A stretch of 64,000 nucleotides of DNA, from the NCBI GenBank assembly GCA_949295465.1, contig CASFKY010000053.1, positions 43,682 to 107,681 of the forward strand, written 5' to 3'. This DNA comes from an uncultured Oscillospiraceae bacterium (GTDB lineage Bacteria; Bacillota; Clostridia; Oscillospirales; Ruminococcaceae). The position numbers and the translations under genes were made by a program. The notes beneath the pieces were generated by a model. The model ran no database searches and was not told the origin of the DNA. It worked only from the letters and a program-made list of their open reading frames with translations. Shown here one piece after another: positions 28,410 through 37,628 of the stretch; the stretch's first letter is position 1, and each line of letters starts with the position of its first letter.

Positions 28410-28438
28410 ATTGTAATATATGCGCTGTGTTTGCACAA
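28410..28438 (-). promoter_or_regulatory. Promoter of the glmU-pth-mfd transcript
   Basis: Minus strand TTGTGC (28438-28433), 17-base spacer, TACAAT (28415-28410). Confidence 0.6.
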
Positions 28439-28577
28439 GGGCAGCAAAACAAAAATTTCCACCCAGTATAAAGTACCTCAAATTCCGAATCTTTGCAAGC
28501 AAAAAAGCAACAAGACGCACATATTTTAAAGACAAATCTTGTTCAAAATCAGGAAAAAAACAGTAGCGTACCGGCTG

Positions 28578-28607
28578 TTGGTTTGTTATAATAAGTACGC
28601 ATATAAT
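28578..28607 (+). promoter_or_regulatory. Promoter of ppdK
   Basis: TTGGTT (28578-28583), 18-base spacer, consensus TATAAT (28602-28607). The AT-rich stretch 28440-28600 between this and the divergent promoter holds no gene that I can see. Confidence 0.6.
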
Positions 28608-28675
28608 ATGCTTGATTTTATGTGCCATTTTTGCGGAGTTTTCCGCTGGATGAAATAATCTTTGGAGGTAGAGTA

Positions 28676-31342
28676 ATGAGCAAAAAGTATCTGTACTTTT
28701 TCGATGAAGGCACCAAAGCCTTCAACGGCGACATGACCACCATGAAGAACATTCTTGGCGGCAAGGGCGCCGGTCTGGCGGAAATGACCGCTGCCGGCAT
28801 GCCTGTTCCTCAGGGCTTCACCATCAGCACCGAAGCCTGCACCCAGTACTATGCCGACGGCCGTGAGATCAACGCTGAGATCACCGCCGACATCTTTGAG
28901 CATGTGAAGGGCCTGGAGAAGATCACCGGCAAGAAGTTCGGCGATGTGGACAACCCCCTGCTGGTTTCTGTGCGTTCCGGCGCCCGTATGTCCATGCCCG
29001 GCATGATGGACACCATCCTGAACCTGGGCCTGAACGATGAGTCTGTGGAAGGCCTGGCCAAGAAGACCAACAACCCCCGCTTCGCTTACGACTCCTACCG
29101 CCGTTTCATCCAGATGTACTCCGACGTGGTTATGGAAGTGGGCAAGAGCTTCTTCGAAGAGCGCATCGACGCCATGAAGGAGCGCAAGGGCGTGAAGCAG
29201 GACATCGAGCTGACCGCTGACGACCTGAAAGAGCTGGTTGTGGAGTTCAAGGACATCTACCGCGAGCATCAGGGCAGCGAGTTCCCCCAGGATCCCAAAG
29301 AGCAGCTGATCGGCGCCGTCAAGGCCGTGTTCCGCTCCTGGGACAACCCCCGCGCCAATGTGTACCGCAAGATGAACGAGATCCCCTACGAGTGGGGCAC
29401 CGCTGTGAACGTGCAGCAGATGGCCTTCGGCAACAGCGGCATGCGCAGCGGCACCGGCGTGGCCTTCACCCGCAACCCCGCCACCGGCGAGCACAAGCTG
29501 ATGGGCGAGTACCTGATCAACGCCCAGGGCGAGGACGTGGTGGCCGGCGTGCGCACTCCCTCCCCCATCAGCCACCTGCAGGAGCAGATGCCTGAGGTGT
29601 ACGATCAGTTCGTGGAGATCGCCACCCGCCTGGAGAAGTACTTCCGGGATATGCAGGACATGGAGTTCACCATCGAGGATGGCAAGCTGTTCATGCTGCA
29701 GACCCGCAACGGCAAGCGCACCGCGCAGGCCGCTCTGAAGATCGCCATCGACCTGGTGGACGAGGGCATGATCACCGAGCAGGAGGCTGTCCTGCGCGTG
29801 GAGCCCAAGCAGCTGGATACCCTGCTGCATCCCCAGTTTGACGCCGCTGCTCTGAAGGCCGCCGAGGCCATCGGCAAGGGCCTGGCCGCTTCTCCCGGTT
29901 CTGCCTGCGGCCAGATCGTCTTCTCCGCTGAGGACGCTGAGGCCAAGGTTGCTTCCAAGGAGATGCCCAAGGTTGTTCTGGTCCGTCTGGAGACCAGCCC
30001 CGAGGATATCGTGGGCATGCAGGTTTCTCAGGGCATCCTGACCGTGCGCGGCGGTATGACCAGCCACGCCGCCGTGGTTGCCCGCGGCATGGGCACCTGC
30101 TGCGTTTCCGGCTGCGGCAACGACAACGACGTGAAGATCGACTACGATGCCAAGACCTTCGAGATCAACGGCCACCTGTTCCATGAGGGCGACTGGATCT
30201 CCATCGACGGCTCCACCGGCAACATCTACGCCGGCCAGATCGCCACTGTGGCTGCCACCGAGAACCCCTACCTGCAGAAGTTCATGGGCTGGGCCGACGC
30301 TGCCCGCCAGCTGAAGGTGTTCACCAACGCCGACAACCCCAACGACGCCCAGAACGCCGTCAACATGGGCGCCGAGGGCATTGGCCTGTGCCGCACCGAG
30401 CATATGTTCTTCGCCGCCGACCGCATCAAGGCCGTGCGTGAGATGATCTGCGCCCGCACTGTGGAGGACCGCAAGAAGGCCCTGGCCAAGGTTGAGCCCT
30501 ATCAGCAGGGTGACTTCGAGGCCATGTACCGCATCATGGGCACCCGTCCCATGACCATCCGCTACCTGGATCCCCCTCTCCATGAGTTCCTGCCCACCAA
30601 GCCCGAGGAGATCGCCGAGCTGGCCGAGGATATGGGCATGAGCGCCGAAGAGCTGACCAACGTTGTGGAGAGCCTGCATGAGTTCAACCCCATGATGGGT
30701 CACCGCGGCTGCCGTCTGGCCGTGACCTACCCCGAGATCGCCGAGATGCAGACCGTGGCCGTGATCACCGCTGCCATCAAGGTGAGCAAGGAAATGGGCC
30801 AGATGATCGTGCCTCACATCATGATTCCTCTGGTTGGCGAGAAGAAAGAGCTGAAGTTTGTCAAGGACGTGGTGGTTGCCACCGCCGACAAGCTGATTGC
30901 TGAGGCCGGTGTGGACATGCACTACGAGATTGGCACCATGATCGAGATTCCCCGTGCCGCTCTGACCGCCGGCGAGATCGCCAAGGAAGCCGACTTCTTC
31001 AGCTTCGGCACCAACGACCTGACCCAGATGACCTTCGGCTTCAGCCGTGACGACGCCGCCAAGTTCCTGGGCGCCTACTACGATCACAAGATCTACGAGA
31101 GCGATCCGTTCCAGCACCTGGATCAGGTCGGCGTGGGTAAGCTGGTCAAGATGGCTGCCGAGGATGGCCGCGCCACCAACCCCAAGCTGGGTCTGGGCAT
31201 CTGCGGCGAGCATGGCGGTGATCCCTCCAGCGTGGAGTTCTGCCACAACATCGGCCTGGATTACGTGAGCTGCTCTCCCTTCCGTGTGCCCATCGCCCGG
31301 CTGGCTGCGGCTCAGGCTGCCATCAAGAATCCCCGGAAATAA
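28676..31342 (+). CDS. ppdK: Pyruvate, phosphate dikinase
   Basis: Interconverts pyruvate, ATP and phosphate with PEP, AMP and PPi; central in glycolysis or gluconeogenesis of anaerobes. The 888-residue protein has the N-terminal ATP-grasp part (KNILGGKGAGLAEM, SVRSGARMSMPGMMDTILNLGL), the swivelling phosphohistidine domain GGMTSHAAVVARGMG (His about 464) with the TxSxH signature, and the C-terminal PEP barrel with FGTNDLTQMTFG and the catalytic cysteine in GICGEHGGDP. The ATG at 28676 follows GGAGG. Codon use is unlike its neighbours (many GTT, CGT, GCT), as expected for a very highly expressed gene. Monocistronic. Confidence 0.98.
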   Translation: MSKKYLYFFDEGTKAFNGDMTTMKNILGGKGAGLAEMTAAGMPVPQGFTISTEACTQYYADGREINAEITADIFEHVKGLEKITGKKFGDVDNPLLVSVRSGARMSMPGMMDTILNLGLNDESVEGLAKKTNNPRFAYDSYRRFIQMYSDVVMEVGKSFFEERIDAMKERKGVKQDIELTADDLKELVVEFKDIYREHQGSEFPQDPKEQLIGAVKAVFRSWDNPRANVYRKMNEIPYEWGTAVNVQQMAFGNSGMRSGTGVAFTRNPATGEHKLMGEYLINAQGEDVVAGVRTPSPISHLQEQMPEVYDQFVEIATRLEKYFRDMQDMEFTIEDGKLFMLQTRNGKRTAQAALKIAIDLVDEGMITEQEAVLRVEPKQLDTLLHPQFDAAALKAAEAIGKGLAASPGSACGQIVFSAEDAEAKVASKEMPKVVLVRLETSPEDIVGMQVSQGILTVRGGMTSHAAVVARGMGTCCVSGCGNDNDVKIDYDAKTFEINGHLFHEGDWISIDGSTGNIYAGQIATVAATENPYLQKFMGWADAARQLKVFTNADNPNDAQNAVNMGAEGIGLCRTEHMFFAADRIKAVREMICARTVEDRKKALAKVEPYQQGDFEAMYRIMGTRPMTIRYLDPPLHEFLPTKPEEIAELAEDMGMSAEELTNVVESLHEFNPMMGHRGCRLAVTYPEIAEMQTVAVITAAIKVSKEMGQMIVPHIMIPLVGEKKELKFVKDVVVATADKLIAEAGVDMHYEIGTMIEIPRAALTAGEIAKEADFFSFGTNDLTQMTFGFSRDDAAKFLGAYYDHKIYESDPFQHLDQVGVGKLVKMAAEDGRATNPKLGLGICGEHGGDPSSVEFCHNIGLDYVSCSPFRVPIARLAAAQAAIKNPRK

Positions 31343-31378
31343 GATTTCCCCGGATTTGATGTGATTTTCTTCGCATAA

Positions 31379-31417
31379 TAAAGTCCCCCTTGATCTTTTG
31401 GTCAAGGGGGACTTTTT
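31379..31417 (+). terminator. Terminator of ppdK
   Basis: Perfect 13-bp hairpin AAGTCCCCCTTGA / TCAAGGGGGACTT with an 8-base loop followed by TTTTTG. Confidence 0.92.
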
Positions 31418-31557
31418 GTATTGCTTTTATTTGCCGGCAGTGCAAAAACACCCGGGCTTCTTGCTTGCCAGAGATGTAAAAGGGATTTTATAGCAGAGTG
31501 TCCACAGCATAGTTTTTCATCTGCTGTAAAAATATATAAAAAATTGCCGCAAAAATG

Positions 31558-31606
31558 TTGACTCGCAAATAACTATCTGCTATAATGCGGTTGTAAAGTT
31601 AACTTT
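31558..31606 (+). promoter_or_regulatory. Promoter with palindromic operator before the RHH-like gene
   Basis: TTGACT (31558-31563), 17-base spacer, TATAAT (31581-31586). A perfect 12-base palindrome AAAGTTAACTTT lies at 31595-31606, over the expected start point, a position that fits a repressor site. The rest of the gap 31418-31557 shows nothing I can name. Confidence 0.65.
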
Positions 31607-31660
31607 TAGCTTAATGCAAGCTATCTTTGTTTGTGCTGTACATGGAAAGGAAGGTTCGCT

Positions 31661-31831
31661 ATGAAACAGGAAAGAGAAAAGCAGCTTGTGGGTTTTCGGG
31701 CATGGGCCGACGAATACGCAGCCTTTAAGGAAATCTGCCATGAAATGAGAACCACGCCCACAGCAAAGCTGAACGAACTGATGAGAGAAGCAATCACAGA
31801 CTACAAAAGAAAAAAAGCGGAGGAAGAATAA
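31661..31831 (+). CDS. Small ribbon-helix-helix-like protein
   Basis: A 56-residue protein starting MKQEREKQLVGFRAW. The pattern of a short beta-strand-like segment (KQLVGFRA), then helix (DEYAAFKEICHEM), a turn with TTPTAKL, and a second helix (NELMREAITDYKRKK) resembles RHH/CopG repressors, which are often this short. It is not assigned with certainty. The ATG at 31661 follows GGAAGG; the reading upstream to 31631 lacks a site. A palindrome at its transcription start suggests that it controls its own promoter. It precedes a phosphatase gene by 53 bases; both are AT-richer than their surroundings. Confidence 0.65.
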   Translation: MKQEREKQLVGFRAWADEYAAFKEICHEMRTTPTAKLNELMREAITDYKRKKAEEE

Positions 31832-31884
31832 GCGGATACCCGGGCCATCGAATTGGCCGCAGGAACATAGAGGCAGGATAAAGG

Positions 31885-32583
31885 ATGTCTACATATGTGA
31901 TGAGCGATATTCATGGGGATTATCCGAAATACCAGCAGGCGCTGAAGGCCATCTGCTTGCAGGAAAACGATGTATTATATGTGCTTGGAGATGTGGTTGA
32001 CAGGGGAACCGGCTCTTGTAAGATACTTTTGGATATGATGTGCCATTTCAATATCATTCCAATACTTGGGAATCATGAATTTATGGCGATCTCTGTATTG
32101 TCAAAATTGGTGGAAGAAATAACAGAAGATACCCTTGTCGGATTTGATCAGAATTTTGTGATGGGCATGCTCACATGGTTTAAAAACGGCGGGCGAAATA
32201 CTTTGGCAGAATTTAAAAAGCTCTCGCCGGAAGATCGGCAATCCATCTTGGAATACCTGGAAGAATTTGAACTCTATGCAGAAACAACAGTCAATGGCCA
32301 AGAGTACGTTTTGGTCCATGCAGGGCTCCATAACTTTGCAGAAACCAAAAAGCTGAGCGATTATCAACTGCATGAAGTGATCTGGGGACCAACCGACTAT
32401 GACAAAGTGTATTTTGAAGATAAAATTCTGATTACGGGCCACACCCCGGTACAACTGATAACCCAAGGAAAAAGCGAAAAAATTCTCAAAATGAACAATC
32501 ACATCGCGATAGATTGCGGCTGTGGGTTTAACGGAAAATTGGGCGTGTTGTGCCTTGACACCATGGAAGAAATGTACTTCTGA
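31885..32583 (+). CDS. Metallophosphoesterase, PPP-type protein phosphatase-like
   Basis: Dinuclear-metal phosphatase of 232 aa. The PPP signature motifs are all present: MSDIHGDY (GDxHG type, here SDIHGD), LGDVVDRG, LGNHE, LVHAGL and ITGHTPV, in the order of bacterial serine/threonine or diadenosine phosphatases. The substrate cannot be told. The ATG at 31885 follows AGGATAAAGG. It follows the RHH-like gene in the same transcript and ends before the strong hairpin at 32769-32812. Its base composition and codon use (many AAA, GAA, TTT, ATT) are clearly AT-richer than the flanking genes, a sign of transfer. Confidence 0.87.
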   Translation: MSTYVMSDIHGDYPKYQQALKAICLQENDVLYVLGDVVDRGTGSCKILLDMMCHFNIIPILGNHEFMAISVLSKLVEEITEDTLVGFDQNFVMGMLTWFKNGGRNTLAEFKKLSPEDRQSILEYLEEFELYAETTVNGQEYVLVHAGLHNFAETKKLSDYQLHEVIWGPTDYDKVYFEDKILITGHTPVQLITQGKSEKILKMNNHIAIDCGCGFNGKLGVLCLDTMEEMYF

Positions 32584-32768
32584 GCAGGAAAAGACAATGC
32601 GAAATATCCTGAAATGACAGCGAGAAAGCACAAAAATGCCCTGTATTTCCTTAGCTTTCTCGCTCTCCTTCCCGCCCTTCCCCCTGAGGTCAAGACCGAT
32701 CAGGCACGGCAGGTGGGGCGTTTATCCAGGCTTTTTCTTCCCGGTTTTGTCCTTAAGCCCGCAGCACA

Positions 32769-32812
32769 TAAAAGAGGGCGCGCACAGCGGATGGCTGTGC
32801 GCGCCCTCTTTT
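32769..32812. terminator. Bidirectional terminator
   Basis: Perfect hairpin of about 18 bp, AAAAGAGGGCGCGCACAGC and complement with a 6-base loop, with A-run and TTTT on the two sides. It separates the phosphatase gene (+) from the surface-protein genes (-). Bases 32584-32768 hold nothing recognisable. Confidence 0.9.
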
Positions 32813-32863
32813 GTGTTTATTTTGGCCGGTCAGAAACCCGACCGCCGACAAATTTTATGCGTC

Positions 32864-34573
32864 TCAGCCGCGCTTTTTGCGCTTGATGGCCCAGGCCGCA
32901 GCCCCGGACACCACGATTACTGCCACCGCAGCCGCAACCCAGCCAAAGGAGGATTTGCCGGCCTGAGGCTCTTCGGGCTGCACGGTCTGAGGCTGGTCTG
33001 CCACAGGCTGCTCCGGCTCAGCCGCTTCCTGGACAGGCTCAGCTGCCTTTTCTGCCACCAGGAAATAGACCGAGCAATGGTCCAGATTCAAGGTCACAAT
33101 TCCGTCCTCGTCCACCTGGACAGTGTCGATACGCTGGGCCTTTCCGTCATCCGGCAGCCAGTAGAGGCCGCACTCCATCCCCGCAAACTCGGCGTTTTTC
33201 AGCTGGATCTGCAGCTGTGCCGGGCCGGGCAGCTGCCCGGAATAGGCCGTCTCAAAGCCAAACCAGGGGGATTCTCCGGCAACCTGGCCGATGCGCTCGG
33301 CCGCGGCCTCGCTCACTTCCATGGTGATGCCCGCGTCAAAGGCGCCGCCGGGCACCTGGGTGGATTCGATCTGATTGCCCGCAAAAATCCAGACAAAGCC
33401 GTCGTCTGCCAGCCGCAGCTCCGCATCCGGGCGCTCCTGCAACAGCTCAAAGGCCTTCTGGCTCACTGCGCTCTGGCGGGATACATCCAGCAGGACATTT
33501 TCCGTCTGCTGCTCAAAAGCCTCCATCACCTGCTGAGCGTTGTACAGCTTGCTCTGGGCAGGGGTGGCCCCGGTCTCCGCGCCGGTCTGCCCTGTGGTGC
33601 CCTGGGTAGAGGCCTGCGGCGCAGGAGCGGTTGTCTCATCGGCGGCCGGCGTACCGTTGCCCTCATTGACGGCAGGAGTATTGCTCTCCGGCTTTTTGGA
33701 GGGCTTGTTCTGCCCGGAAGGATTGCCGGACGTATCAGAGCCGCCCTCCTCGCCGGGATTCACCGTTTCGCCGGGCTGTTCCGGCACATTCTGATTCGGC
33801 TCTTCCACGCCTTCCAGCTCTCCGCTGGTGATCACATACTCCGAGCAGTGGTCCACCGTGATCAGATAATATCCCTCTGCCTCGTCATAGCTCACATCGA
33901 TCACCTCGGCAGGCACAATGGTCCCGTCCGATTTCACCCAGTACAGGCAGAGCTTGTCCACCCCTTCGGGAGGAACTTGGCTTGCCTTGATGTGCAGGAT
34001 TGCCCGGCCGGGCAGCTGGCCGTTGTGGCTCAGGTTTACCTCTTGCAGGATCTTGTCCTGATCGCCCTGAGGCAGGGAATCCACCGCGGCCTGAGCGTCC
34101 TCAGAAAGGCTTTCCTCCACGTTCAGGTTGGTGTCGATCTCCGGGTTGGTGATGGTCTGGAAATCCCACTGGGCGATCTTGCTGTTCTCCGTGTCCCGAA
34201 TGGGGAACTCCGCCGGCGCGCCGGCGCCCTGGATGGTTGCGAAGGCATCCGACGTCACCGTCATGCCGCCCTCCCCGGTCTCGCTCTTGACAAGGGGCAG
34301 CATCAGGGTGTCATCTTCCATCTGGGCGGTATCCAGGTCCACATTCAGACGGTCCAGATTCTCGGTGATGTAATAGGGAGAAGTATAGAGATGCAGGGTC
34401 TTATTGGTCAGCGGTTCCCCGGTGCTGCGGTTCTGCACCTGCACCGAGGGTTTGGAGCTGCCGTTCCAGTAGTTCTGTTGCAGATTCAGGGTATACTCCG
34501 CCGCGCCGGTGGGCTCTGCGGTGAGCTTATAGTCCAGCCCGTTGTCCACAAACCGGCACCAGATGGCGCTCAC
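32864..34573 (-). CDS. C-terminal half of a membrane-anchored surface protein (probably frame-shifted from 34570-37593)
   Basis: A 569-codon frame that begins GTGAGC, overlapping the previous stop by four bases. It has no signal peptide and no own ribosome binding site, yet ends with a membrane helix (FGWVAAAVAVIVVSGAAAWAI) and KRKKRG, so it makes sense only as the anchor half of the upstream exported protein. There is no LPXTG. The first residues continue the beta-helix pattern (WCRFVDNGLDY). Two copies of a domain of about 65 residues are seen, each running from QLPG(R/P)A through LYW to DHCS(E/V)Y, one near residue 255 and one near 500, separated by a Pro/Thr/Gly-rich linker. Confidence 0.75.
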   Translation of the reverse strand: MSAIWCRFVDNGLDYKLTAEPTGAAEYTLNLQQNYWNGSSKPSVQVQNRSTGEPLTNKTLHLYTSPYYITENLDRLNVDLDTAQMEDDTLMLPLVKSETGEGGMTVTSDAFATIQGAGAPAEFPIRDTENSKIAQWDFQTITNPEIDTNLNVEESLSEDAQAAVDSLPQGDQDKILQEVNLSHNGQLPGRAILHIKASQVPPEGVDKLCLYWVKSDGTIVPAEVIDVSYDEAEGYYLITVDHCSEYVITSGELEGVEEPNQNVPEQPGETVNPGEEGGSDTSGNPSGQNKPSKKPESNTPAVNEGNGTPAADETTAPAPQASTQGTTGQTGAETGATPAQSKLYNAQQVMEAFEQQTENVLLDVSRQSAVSQKAFELLQERPDAELRLADDGFVWIFAGNQIESTQVPGGAFDAGITMEVSEAAAERIGQVAGESPWFGFETAYSGQLPGPAQLQIQLKNAEFAGMECGLYWLPDDGKAQRIDTVQVDEDGIVTLNLDHCSVYFLVAEKAAEPVQEAAEPEQPVADQPQTVQPEEPQAGKSSFGWVAAAVAVIVVSGAAAWAIKRKKRG

Positions 34574-37500
34574 TGCCTGATGTTGGAATAGTAGTCTTCC
34601 TGCGCAGCGCAGGTATTGTTTTTCAGGGTGCAGTAGCTGAGTGCGCAGCCTGTGACGCCCAGCTCGCAGTTTTCAATGGTGGTATTCTTCACCACGCAGT
34701 TGTTGCCAATATACCCCTGGATGCCGGTGGTGCAGTTGCGGATGGTGCAATCCTGCACAGTAAAGCCGATCGAGGGATCTCCCCCGGTGTCTTTCTGCAG
34801 GATGCCGCCCCGCACGCCCTTACCGTCCAGCACCAGACCCTCCAGCGCAAAGCTGGGGGAGGGGGAGTTCACCGTGATGATGAACCCGCCCTGAGCGCCG
34901 CTCGCCCCGGTAAAGACGGCAGGATTCTCCGGGTCGGCACTGCGCAGGATCAGGTTCTTGCCGTCCAGATTCAGGTCCATGGGATATTCGCCGCCCTCCA
35001 GGACCACCACCGTGGGTTCGGAACCGATGGTAATGTCCTCCAGCACCTGCTGCAACGTATCCGGGTTGGCGGTAATTTCCTGGCCAGACGTATCTTTCTG
35101 AACCGTGAAGGTGTACCCGATGGTCACCTTTTCGGGCGTTTTTTCCATATCACAGCCAAAGGGGTCGTTGAGGCTGGGGCGGTTCAGCTCGATCTCGGCA
35201 TACACATCACAGCTGCCGGCCTTGCCGCCCGGCGTCAGGCGGACGCCAAAGCACTTGCCCTCCGGGTTGGAATATCCATTTCCGGAGAATACCGGGTCTA
35301 CCGCCTGGCTCTGGGAGATTTCTCCGTCGATTTTCAGGATCTCCTCATCCGAGCTGACAAAGCGGATGCTCTTGACCAGCTCGCTGGCAAAGCTGTATTT
35401 GCTTGCCAGATGATCTGCCGTATCCTGGAGCTTGTCGGAAATGTACTGTCTGGAATAGAGATACAGTTCAAAGGAGCCATCCTCCGCAAAGCGAGTGGTA
35501 TTCACCGGCTGAACGATGCCGCTGCTCAGCCCGCTCAGGCTCTCGGTGAGGGCAAGAGACTCGGTATAGGAGCGATGATAAAAGTCTGTGCCGGTCGAAT
35601 AATAGAGGGCCGACTCCTGGAATGCCCGGAAGTGATAGAGCAGCCGGCGCACGGTATCCCCCGACCGCAGTTCTACCTGAACCTCGCCGGGCACCTGGTC
35701 GCTGTTGAAATCCACACGGATGCTGGAAAGCCCCGGGGCCCAGATCACGCTGATACTCTGCGCGGCCTCGCCGGTGACCTGGGGGGCCTCGGTGAGCACA
35801 AGAGGCTGGCCGGCTTCATCCTGGACCGAGTAGAATTTTTGGGCCATAGAGGTGTTTTCCCCCACGCTGAGGGTCTCCATGTGGTCCGCCTGCAGGGCAG
35901 TTCCCCCTGCCCCCGAGATGGAGTAGCTGCCCTGTCCCAAAAGGGTATCCTGGCTGTCATAGATGGAGAAGGTGCGTTTTTCCATCGGATTGGACGGCTC
36001 CGTCATCTCCACAATGGGCATGATGGCCCAGGCCCATACGGTGCTGGTATTGCCCTCCTTGTCCTGATACTGCACCTGACGGGCAACCATCTGGAACGAG
36101 CCGGGATGCTCCTCATCTTCTACCCGAAGGACGCTGTTCGCCAGCTCTTCCCGGGTGGTGGCAGGCTTGCCGTCCGAGAGGGGGATCAGCGCGTAATTCT
36201 CCCTCAGAGAGGACATGTCGATATAAGGGTAGTGGATATCGGTGTATTCGTATTTGTCCCCTGAAATATACCTGGCCAGGGCATACTTCTCCGCCCCCAA
36301 GACAGAGATGTTGAAGCGGTAAATGCCACCGGACGCGGGCTGTGCACATACCCAATATACCGCGTCCCGTACGTCCGCAGAACTCAGGTCATACTCCAGC
36401 TGGAGGGTGGTCTGATCGTCCAGCAGGCGAGCCGTGATGCCCTGGGGCAGATCATAGCTCAGTTCTTCCTGGGTAAGGGAGATGGGAGTACCTCCCTCGT
36501 CGGGCGGGAGCATGCTGGGATACAGTCGGAGCTGGAGGCTCCCCTTTTGTCCCTCCGACAGGGTAATGGAGGGCTCGTCCACCCATCCGTTTTGGGGCTG
36601 GCCATCCCAATAACACCAGCTCAGCCATGTGCTGGATTTCGTGTACTGGAGGACGGAGGAATAGCTCTGCCCGTCCAGCTTGCTCACATAGTTCAGCGTT
36701 CCCTCCACCATGGTATAGTCGGGCAGCGCCGCCAGCGCCTCGGTGGGGTTCAGCTGTACCCCCTCCTGGGTGAAGTCTCCCAGGGTAAAATACCCGGCGA
36801 GATCCCCGCTGAGGGTCGGCTGCGAGATCACCCAGCCGGGATTGGCCTGGAAGCCCTCCAAAGAGGGGCTGGAGACAGAGCGGACCCCCAGGTCCACCTG
36901 ATACTGGTCCTGCCCTACCTGATTCACCTGGTTCGGGCCTGCGCTCACAGCGACCTCCACGCCTTTGTTTTCCACCGTCACGGTCAAGGATTCGTCGCCC
37001 GCCGTAAAGACGATGTCAAACGCAAAATCCGGGCTGATTCCGGCGAAGTAGTCCGCTTCCGCCTCGCCATTGATCACCCAAAAATTGTACACCGCATAGT
37101 TGTCGTTGAGTTCGGTGGCCCTCATGACCTCGGTGGGGATCTCCTGCCCGGTGGCGTGGGAGATCAGCTGTACCGTGGTGTCTGCCTTGAGCACCGGGTT
37201 GTTTTCATCGCCGCGGCAGAGGCTCATTTCTCCGAAAGACCAGCTGCTGAAAGAATCCAGCACAGCCCCGTCTTTCAGAGTCTGCTGTTCACCGTCGCCG
37301 GGCTGATACAAAAGGATCAGTTCCTCCTGCCCGTCGGCAGCTTCTTCGCCGGACGCTTCGGCGTTTGCCGGGGTCTGCTTGGCGGCATCCTCCTTTTGCG
37401 GGGCGCTCGCAGTTTCCCCGCCGTCCGATTCTGCATTCTCCGGGGTCTGCCCGGCCACTGACGCCGTCTGGGTTTCGCCGGGCTCCTGTGCCCAGGCGGG

Positions 37501-37593
37501 AACCGCCGGCACCATGGCGCTTGTCAGCAGGGCAGCGCCCAGCAAGAGGGCGGCCGCCCGGCGCGTCGCGCCGTGAATCCATTTCTGCACGTT
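34570..37593 (-). CDS. Secreted beta-helix surface protein, N-terminal part
   Basis: Exported protein of about 1007 aa that I cannot assign to a characterised family. The signal peptide is clear (ARG-rich start, LLLGAALLTSAMVPAVPAWAQ), followed by an acidic Glu/Ala/Thr-rich tether, several beta-rich segments, and near the C-terminus a right-handed beta-helix with repeats such as FTVQDCTIRNCTTGI and VVKNTTIENCELGV. The reading stops at TGA 34572 in mid-repeat; the rest appears in the -1 frame. GTG at 37593 is preferred as start because AGGAGG lies seven bases upstream; ATGs at 37599 and 37617 are alternatives. It lies 35 bases after blaR1-like, in the same transcript, so it is a likely target of that regulator. 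Confidence 0.75.
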   Translation of the reverse strand, partial: NVQKWIHGATRRAAALLLGAALLTSAMVPAVPAWAQEPGETQTASVAGQTPENAESDGGETASAPQKEDAAKQTPANAEASGEEAADGQEELILLYQPGDGEQQTLKDGAVLDSFSSWSFGEMSLCRGDENNPVLKADTTVQLISHATGQEIPTEVMRATELNDNYAVYNFWVINGEAEADYFAGISPDFAFDIVFTAGDESLTVTVENKGVEVAVSAGPNQVNQVGQDQYQVDLGVRSVSSPSLEGFQANPGWVISQPTLSGDLAGYFTLGDFTQEGVQLNPTEALAALPDYTMVEGTLNYVSKLDGQSYSSVLQYTKSSTWLSWCYWDGQPQNGWVDEPSITLSEGQKGSLQLRLYPSMLPPDEGGTPISLTQEELSYDLPQGITARLLDDQTTLQLEYDLSSADVRDAVYWVCAQPASGGIYRFNISVLGAEKYALARYISGDKYEYTDIHYPYIDMSSLRENYALIPLSDGKPATTREELANSVLRVEDEEHPGSFQMVARQVQYQDKEGNTSTVWAWAIMPIVEMTEPSNPMEKRTFSIYDSQDTLLGQGSYSISGAGGTALQADHMETLSVGENTSMAQKFYSVQDEAGQPLVLTEAPQVTGEAAQSISVIWAPGLSSIRVDFNSDQVPGEVQVELRSGDTVRRLLYHFRAFQESALYYSTGTDFYHRSYTESLALTESLSGLSSGIVQPVNTTRFAEDGSFELYLYSRQYISDKLQDTADHLASKYSFASELVKSIRFVSSDEEILKIDGEISQSQAVDPVFSGNGYSNPEGKCFGVRLTPGGKAGSCDVYAEIELNRPSLNDPFGCDMEKTPEKVTIGYTFTVQKDTSGQEITANPDTLQQVLEDITIGSEPTVVVLEGGEYPMDLNLDGKNLILRSADPENPAVFTGASGAQGGFIITVNSPSPSFALEGLVLDGKGVRGGILQKDTGGDPSIGFTVQDCTIRNCTTGIQGYIGNNCVVKNTTIENCELGVTGCALSYCTLKNNTCAAQEDYYSNIRQ

Positions 37594-37628
37594 CATTCCT
37601 CCTTGAATGTTCATTTCATCCTTGGTTT

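Noticed and set aside
28586-31405. Long open frame on the minus strand opposite ppdK
   Set aside because: Same reason: mirror of codon bias in a highly expressed gene; product is repetitive His/Gly/Leu-rich and lacks known motifs.
34565-34585. Programmed -1 frameshift at the surface protein junction
   Set aside because: No X-XXY-YYZ slippery heptamer is present near the stop and no obvious downstream pseudoknot was seen; a one-base loss explains it more simply.
34500-37600. LPXTG sorting signal on the surface protein
   Set aside because: Neither half has an LPXTG-like motif; the anchor is a plain C-terminal membrane helix with KRKKRG.
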